A stretch of DNA of 64,000 bases. Source: Ceratobasidium sp. AG-K (lineage: Eukaryota > Basidiomycota > Agaricomycetes > Cantharellales > Ceratobasidiaceae). Below, one piece after another: positions 57,921-64,000 of the stretch; the first letter of the stretch is position 1, and every line of letters starts with the position of its first letter. The notes under the pieces are model-generated. The model saw only the letters and a program-made list of their open reading frames with translations, was not told the DNA's origin and ran no database searches. A program made the translations under genes and the position numbers. The stretch covers positions 1,798,001 through 1,862,000 of the forward strand of contig JAWNGF010000007.1 in NCBI GenBank assembly GCA_037039685.1. The letters are read 5' to 3'.

Positions 57921-59782
57921 TCATTTAGGCCCGCGCGTTACAGATGGTTTACAATGTACTACAAACCTATGAATATGTGCATCCAATGTGGAGTATAACC
58001 CTTCAGACCCCGCAGTGACCGGGAGAATCGGATAGAATTTATCAAAGAGTCCGTGTGGATCGTAGCGTGCCTTGACAGCTTGAAGCCGAGGATACGATTG
58101 GCCGAAATGCTTTGCAGCAGCATCATAGTCGGCCGTCTCAGTTTCTGGCACCCGGGTTTCAAAATAAAATACACACTCCGTATGTCCAAGTTCACTCACG
58201 ATAGTTGGCATAGCCGACCGAGTCCACTTGTCCTCCTGTCTCAATCTCATGCTCCCATATAACCTCTTTCAGCTTCGTAGCGTGAGCGCGAGCGGTCTCT
58301 ACGCTCCCAATCTGATCCATCCTAGGCCAGTGAATCAGGTATACGATATTGTCTCCTCCACCGCGACCAGGAAATGAGCTCAGTTCGGAGGAACCTGCGC
58401 GAACAACATGTAGAGGGAGGTACTCCACAATAACAGCGGATCCAGCAAACGGAGATACTGAAATATCAGAGAAGGTAGAGAAGAGGCTGCGGGCAGTGGA
58501 TGGTGGAAAGGAAGATCGGGAAGTGCCAGTCATGTACACATTATCCCCGTGTTGTGCTTGTTCGTTCTGTAGGAGGAAACATGCTTGGTACTTTATTTGT
58601 GTGAATCCAGAAACACCGACCTGCTGGGCGTTCATCAACTCGTATGGAAGCTCCTTCGTTTGGTCAACAAGGTGTGCTAGGTTATACTCAGTTCATGAAT
58701 AAGCGCAGGGAGAGAATGAGAGAATACCCACGTATTGACAAAAAAGTGGCAAATCTCTCCCTGCCATCCGTTTCTGAGCCGTTGAAAAAAGGTCGAAGAC
58801 CAATGCAAGGCTACATAATTTGTAAGTCGTGCGGGAACAGAAACAGGAGATCTCACCTCGTGGCTCTGTGGGCCCCGGAAGAAAAACACCAAGGCCGCTT
58901 CTCCCTGCCTACGACCCGCTCCCACTTCAACCCACCAGGTCTCTAATGCCTCGAAAAGCTGCTCCAATACTGATCCTCCGTATATAATGGTTCCAGACCA
59001 AACTGTTCGCCGCTGGGGATGAAGTCGAATCGCGAATTCGGTCACTACGCCGAAGTTTCCCCCGCCACCACGGATGGCAAAGAACAACTCGGGATCGTTT
59101 ACGGCCGAAACTGTCTTGGAGTTTGGATTAATAATACCAGCTCCTGTTGAAGCGCCTGGGGTGACAATAGTAGCGGCGATGACGTTGTCACACGCAAGAC
59201 CATATTGACCTGTAAGCCAACCATAGCCTCCCCCGAGTGTCAGGCCACCTACGCCTGTGTGGTTGACAGTGCCCCCAACTGCTGCCAGGCCATACTTGAT
59301 CGCAGCCTCGTCGACATCGCGCCATACAGCTCCTCCGCCCACAAAAGCAATCCGGTTTACGGGGTCAATTCGGACATGGGCATAGTGTCGGGATAGATCG
59401 ATGACTAATCCATCAGTAGACGATGAAGTTCCAGCGCAAGAATGGCCACCGCCCCGAACGGCGAGGGGAAGAGAATGCTTGAAAGCATGAGTTATGGCGG
59501 CAAAAATATCGGTCGCGAAGCGAGGGTAGACCACGAGGCGGGCTGGGCGTTCGGCATTGTAAGCCCATCGAGCGATCGAATCCAGGTAATTCGGGTCGTT
59601 TGGAGTGACTACCTGACCGAAGAAACTGCCAAAGACGTGAGCTGGTTAGGAATTAACAAATAACTTGGCACTGACCCAGGGATAGCCTCTGGAGAAGTTG
59701 GGTCGAGGGCAAAGCTCCCCAGAACAGAGGCTCGCTGGGGTCGGAAGCTGTTACGGAGGCTAGGTACTGTCACAGTCGACAT
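57921..59782 (-). CDS. FAD-linked oxidase, berberine-bridge-enzyme type
   Basis: Oxidases of this family act on sugars, oligosaccharides or secondary metabolites. The start MSTVTVPSLRNSFRPQRASV shows no signal peptide. An intron (about 59680-59631) leads to GQVVTPNDPNYLDSIARWAY. The FAD domain has LAVRGGGHSCAGTSS, where His is the usual 8-alpha attachment site. It also has VNHTGVGGLTLGGGYGWLTG and YGLACDNV, where Cys would be the second, 6-S-cysteinyl attachment, so FAD is probably bound twice. IRGGGGNFGVVTEF follows. After several introns the C-terminus shows VDSVGYANYRE and the BBE motif KARYDPHGLFDKFYPI, ending RGPK, TGA, at 57921. The enzyme appears intact and probably intracellular; its substrate is unknown. 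Confidence 0.87.
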
Positions 59783-60275
59783 ATCGACATTCGAGGATGA
59801 AGCTGAGAGGACAAGCAGATCCGGGTGCGGAGAACACGTTGGTATATGAACGGATCAGATGTTGGGACCCGGTAATACACTCCCCATATGTAACATATAT
59901 TCTATGATAGCCAAAGGTGAGGACGCATGGGAAAGACTCGCAAGACTCATATTTTCGTAGATAGAACCAGGTACGGCGCAACCAATGACCAGCGAATGAC
60001 CGGATGCTGCTTCCGGAGCCGATAGTCACGTGGCCCGGCGGAATAGCAAATCTCTACCACTGCGACAACCCCTAACGAGTTGGTTCACCCGCATTGTTCG
60101 GGGCAACGAACTCGAAAACTATTTTACCCAATTACTGTGAGCGGATAAGTGATCTGCTGTCTGGTGGGTGAAACTCAGTTTACGCTCGAAGGTGCATTGA
60201 ACGAGTTCGCGCCACAAGCTAGTTGAATAAGAGAGAATCATCGGCTCGTTCCTCATCAGCACGTGGGCGATCGAG
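59783..60275. other. divergent promoter region
   Basis: About 0.5 kb between the start codons of the FAD oxidase and the TFIIIC subunit gene. No gene is seen. Confidence 0.5.
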
Positions 60276-63200
60276 ATGGATGGTTTGACCGAGTTCATCT
60301 TGCGAGAACTCGCCTTCGAGGCTGGACTTGGTGAGTTTCCGAGTCGTCGGTTCGAACCCCCATGAAGTCCAACTAACCCCGCTTTATTTTAGGCTTTGAT
60401 GTCTCACAGCTTTCCAAGCTCATTTCCCAATATTATGCAATCCTCAACCCAGACGTTCATCAAACCGTTGATGACAAACTATGTGCGTTTGTCTGGTCGC
60501 TACTCGCTGCCCGAGAGGACGTCATTGTTGGTCGCACGCCAGACGGCGCTGTACCCGTGTACTTTCCACCGCAGATAGGGAACGCGCAGAAGGGAAAGGG
60601 GAGGACGACAAACGAAGGAGCGGCTTCCCTCATTCCACTTCGTTCCAGCGAAAAAACATCCACCCCCTTGGACGCCCTTGTCACTAAATATGGCACAGAC
60701 GTGCGGATTTCCGTCACGCCCGAAACCTGTTTCCAGTATATCACTGGGTCCCATGTTAGAGTATGTGTCTGATTATCGTTCGTGCACCAATCTCACATAC
60801 ATAAAAGCCTACCAGGCTTTCTGGTACAGCGTATGCTGTTCTACAGTTAATTGCTCGCACCAGAAGGGAAGGCATATCACCTGCTGAAGTGAGCAAGCAA
60901 AGTGGATACAGTCCCAAGGATTGTTTCGCCTTACTTCAAACGTTGGTCGAGTTGGGCCACATGTGAGTGAGCATTGCCCGAGATAAAGCCAGTCTTTGAT
61001 TCACGGCCCCCTAGCTATAAAATTCGAGTAGGTGGATCTGTGGTGAATATTTGCATCCACCACGCGTTCTACGACGATGAGTGCGAATGGAAACAAGCTG
61101 AAAAAGAGGCCACGGTCGAACCCAAACAAAGGGATGGCTCTCGTCTGACCTCGGTCGGAGGATCCGACGCGGACGAAGACGAGGGAGGGGATTTCAAGGG
61201 GTCTCTCCAATTCGAGCGCATCGACAACCGCCACTTGTCCAACATTCAAGTGGTTAAACCCCGGTTGGAAAGGCTTTTGCAACACATGCAGAATGGAGTT
61301 CACCCCTATCGCAATTTGCTGTTTGCACTCGTAAGTCTAGCCGCGTAAAGTTCTTGTGTCGTCAAGCAATAATCATGTGGTCTAGGGATTTGATACTTCA
61401 AACAGGAAGGAGCGGAGGGTATTCACCCACCGTATTCATGAGTTAATCAGCGCCCGGTTCATCGAGAAGGTTTGGGCGCCATCGAAAACCTCTTCTACTC
61501 GGCGTATTCTTTGTGTTCGATTAGTGACCGATGACCCTGCCACCCTTGCTGGAGACATGGACCTGGCTGAAGATGGCGCAGGAGACGAGAACGATCCTAC
61601 GGAGGATGGGCTTGACGTTCGCAGTGAAGTCGTTGAAAGTCAGTAACTCCTCTTGGCCGTTACCTTCCTGGTTCCTGACGGACAAGCCAAGATATGCTCG
61701 CAGAATATGAACTGGCCAACGCCACCCAGTTGATTGCTCACCGTATCATTACGATGATTGAGGAGTCTGGTACCACCGGTATGACCATTGCGGTGAGTCA
61801 GAGGCGTGTCTTAGCATGATATGGCTCAACTCAATTGCTTGTGCAGGAAATATCCAAACAGCTCCAGAACTTTGATCTTCGCTCCATTACCAATTTGACC
61901 ACACGCTTTAAGGATGGCAATCCACCCACACATCTCGCCAATCGAGGTCTCGTCATTCGAACTGAAACCTATGGCCGCGAGAAACGCCAAAGGTTATTCA
62001 CAAACGCGGCATACCTCACTATGGCGGAGCGGGACCACTTAGAGGACAAGGCATTCAATTTCACCGCTGAAGACCTTGCGCGTGCTGGGGCCTGGGCATC
62101 ATTTCACCCAGATGAATTTTTCACTAACCAGCGTGCGCGGGACGACTGGATCCAGGAGTTTATTAGGCGCTCGCTTGAGGAGAGTGGGCAGAAGGCAAGA
62201 AGAGATGCAAAAGGGAAAAAGCAACACAAGAATCCGCTTGATGCCAATGGCAAACCTGTTATCGGTCGTCCGAGGAAGGAGTGGAAGACTGGTTCGCAGA
62301 TTGAAAAGGGGAATGACCCGCCAAAGAAACGTGGCCGCCCGCCAAAGAGGAAAGCAGAGGAGGTTGAAGAAGTCGACCCGCCTGTCCCGAAGAAGCGTGG
62401 CCGGCCGCGGAAGGCAAAGCCAGTACCTGCTGAGGAGACGGAAGTGCCTGCTGACAACGACAAACACGCAGTGGTTAACTCTGCTGCCACTGTTCCCGAG
62501 CCGGAGATGCGGACACGGTCTAGCGTTGACGCCGCTACTATTGGGCTGAATGTCGGTATCCCTTCGTCAGGAGAAGAACCAGCAACCCAAGGGCATGCTA
62601 GTGGCATGAATCGAGCACCCGTATTGGCTGTGACGGGCTTGGCTGAACACTCTGCCAGTCCAAGCGAGTCAACTCATAAAGTGCGTTTCAGATCAATAGG
62701 CCCGCTTGATACTGATTTTTGCTCCAAATGATCCAGGAACGGCGGTCTGCGAGGCTGAAGGGTCAAGCCATGGTGCCTGCAGAGCCACCGGCCACAGCAA
62801 GTACCTCCCAGCCATGCGCATCTTCGGTCAATACGCGACGCGATATCAGCACGAGTCGTCCTTCCAAACGAGCTAGAGTTGCGAGCGAGATTCGACCTAC
62901 TGGCGCTCGAGACGCGATCGCCACTCAAAGTCAGCCAACTCCACATATTGACCAACCTGCAGTGCCGCTCGAAGGACTCGAACGAGCCGAGGGTCCCGAA
63001 TTGCAGTCGACACCTGTGGGGCGGCGGGGCAAAGAGCCCGCAGTTATGACAGGTGACTCCGTCGAATCTTCGCTTCTCCGTTCACCATCTGTGCCAAGTG
63101 GTAGGTGATGTGCTCTCGTCATGCTGTACCGATGTGATAATTTTCCTTTCAGGGTCACGACAAGGGCGTCCTGCAAGTGTGTCCTCGCTCCGCCGCCAGA

Positions 63201-64000
63201 CCGAATTTCTCCAAGTCCTTGAGACGATGGGCGGTGTTGTCAACATTTCACTGGCGAGGCTGTTCACAGACGAGCACCAGAAACTCCTTGAAAGACTTCA
63301 TGCATCCGGGAACGCCGTAAGTGGGATGCCCGGAACTGGAATGGACAGACGTACGTTCAGCTCTACGATTAGCGCGCTGGAAGTGAAGGGCTTTATCAAA
63401 ACGCGAGCCGTATCAACTGTTACGTCCTTGGGGGCAGTTCGTCGGGCCAACATAATCCACCTTCCAAATGCATCCATGGAGTCGATCGAAGCATGTGTCG
63501 AGAAGTTTCGAGCGAGTGCATCATCTGGAAAGGGCGTCAGCATACAAAACGATTACCCTACTCTTCCTGAAGTAATGACATTGCCCCAAACCACACGGAA
63601 CAAAACACAGCCAGCACCCCGCGGTCCACGTTCTCTTTCGCGGTCTCCCTCGCCCGCTCCGACCCCCACAGAATCACAAGACCCTCTCACGGTAGCTCGA
63701 CTGATTAACCTAGCCGAGCCAATGACCTCTGCTCAATACTTAGGATATCTCCCTGGCCGTTTCAGCCGCGCCCGCGTTCTCCACCTGCGGCTACTTTCGG
63801 AGCTCGTGGCTTCACACCCAATCAGTACCCTGGTCTCACCCGCTGATAGGGTATTCAGCAAAGACTATTTCTTCGAGGCCCTCCCAATATCAACATATTG
63901 TACAATCATTCCCGTGGGATCCGTATTGGAAGGCTTGAAGGACCTCCTCGAGAGCGAAGTCGGCCCATCTGTTCGTCTACTGGATGCCCCAGAAACAGTT
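60276..64000 (+). CDS. TFIIIC subunit, B-block-binding (Tfc3/GTF3C1-like), 5' part
   Basis: The largest TFIIIC subunit recognises the internal B box of tRNA genes and recruits Pol III factors. Start MDGLTEFILRELAFEAGLG, split by intron 1. Landmarks: ISQYYAILNPDVHQTVDDKL, the B-block winged-helix region with ISPAEVSKQSGYSPKDCFAL and LQTLVELGHIYKIRVGGSVV, then NIQVVKPRLERLLQHMQNGV, FDTSNRKERRVFTHRIHEL, and TGMTIAEISKQLQNFDLRSI. Three AT-hook-like motifs follow (IGRPRKEW, KKRGRPPKRK, KKRGRPRKAK, 62260-62420). Another winged-helix-like stretch is SSLRRQTEFLQVLETMGGVV (from 63180). The frame remains open at 64000, so the C-terminal half is missing. AT hooks would add DNA binding beyond the B-block contacts. 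Confidence 0.85.
60349..60359 (+). promoter_or_regulatory. B-box sequence in intron 1 of the TFIIIC subunit gene
   Basis: GGTTCGAACCC matches the tRNA B-box consensus core GTTCRANNC. It lies inside the first intron, about 70 bp after the start codon. No A box or tRNA cloverleaf surrounds it. It could be an extra TFIIIC site. Confidence 0.4.

Noticed and set aside
60325..60370. Complete tRNA in intron 1 of the TFIIIC gene, suggested by GGACTT and AAGTCC around the B box
   Set aside because: The enclosed span is only about 47 bases and the T stem does not form. Only the B box itself was kept.
62104..62607. Long minus-strand open frame opposite the TFIIIC gene
   Set aside because: It is the antisense of the low-complexity AT-hook region, and the plus-strand coding evidence is clear.

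Overview
The window looks like a nuclear contig of a basidiomycete fungus, most likely an Agaricomycete of the Rhizoctonia/Ceratobasidium type. This is inferred from genes cut by many introns of about 50 bp with GT..AG ends, a NACHT-WD40 NLR gene, chromodomain-bearing gypsy elements, a WOPR regulator and a HAK potassium transporter. No species can be named from the sequence alone.

Layout. 1-14.2 kb is a nest of Ty3/gypsy-type retrotransposons. A young-looking element on the minus strand (gag, pol running off the left edge, 5' LTR 3526-3982) is followed by unidentified CpG-poor DNA. Next comes a complete but broken plus-strand chromovirus (4770-11082, LTRs of 487 and 486 bp, target duplication CAGAC). 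It landed one base away from the 5' LTR of a third element (11089-about 14223, gag only), whose gag is split by a solo LTR (12425-12846, duplication GTAAG). A minus-strand hAT transposase relic (14.3-15.45 kb) closes the mobile region. All three internal regions begin with a primer-binding site complementary to the predicted 5' end of the element's own RNA, as in Tf1 self-priming. All four LTRs carry an inverted copy of that sequence just upstream of the predicted start site.

15.8-64 kb is gene space: an NLR with 14 WD40 repeats (+), a serine carboxypeptidase (+), an ERCC6L2-like SNF2 ATPase (-) divergent from the ribosome-assembly gene NOC2 (+), a DHA2-type MFS exporter (+), a RidA-family gene (+), an unknown membrane protein (-), a secreted phytase-like esterase (+), a WOPR transcription factor (-), a GH38 alpha-mannosidase that looks truncated and frameshifted (-), a broken unknown gene (+), a HAK potassium transporter (-), a BBE-type FAD oxidase (-), and the 5' part of the TFIIIC B-block-binding subunit gene (+), which runs off the right edge.

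The genes do not form an obvious cluster. The main recurring theme is the shared replication-start architecture of the retroelements. A second observation is a TFIIIC-type B box inside the first intron of the gene for the B-box-binding TFIIIC subunit itself. Intron positions were placed by eye from splice sites and reading frames.
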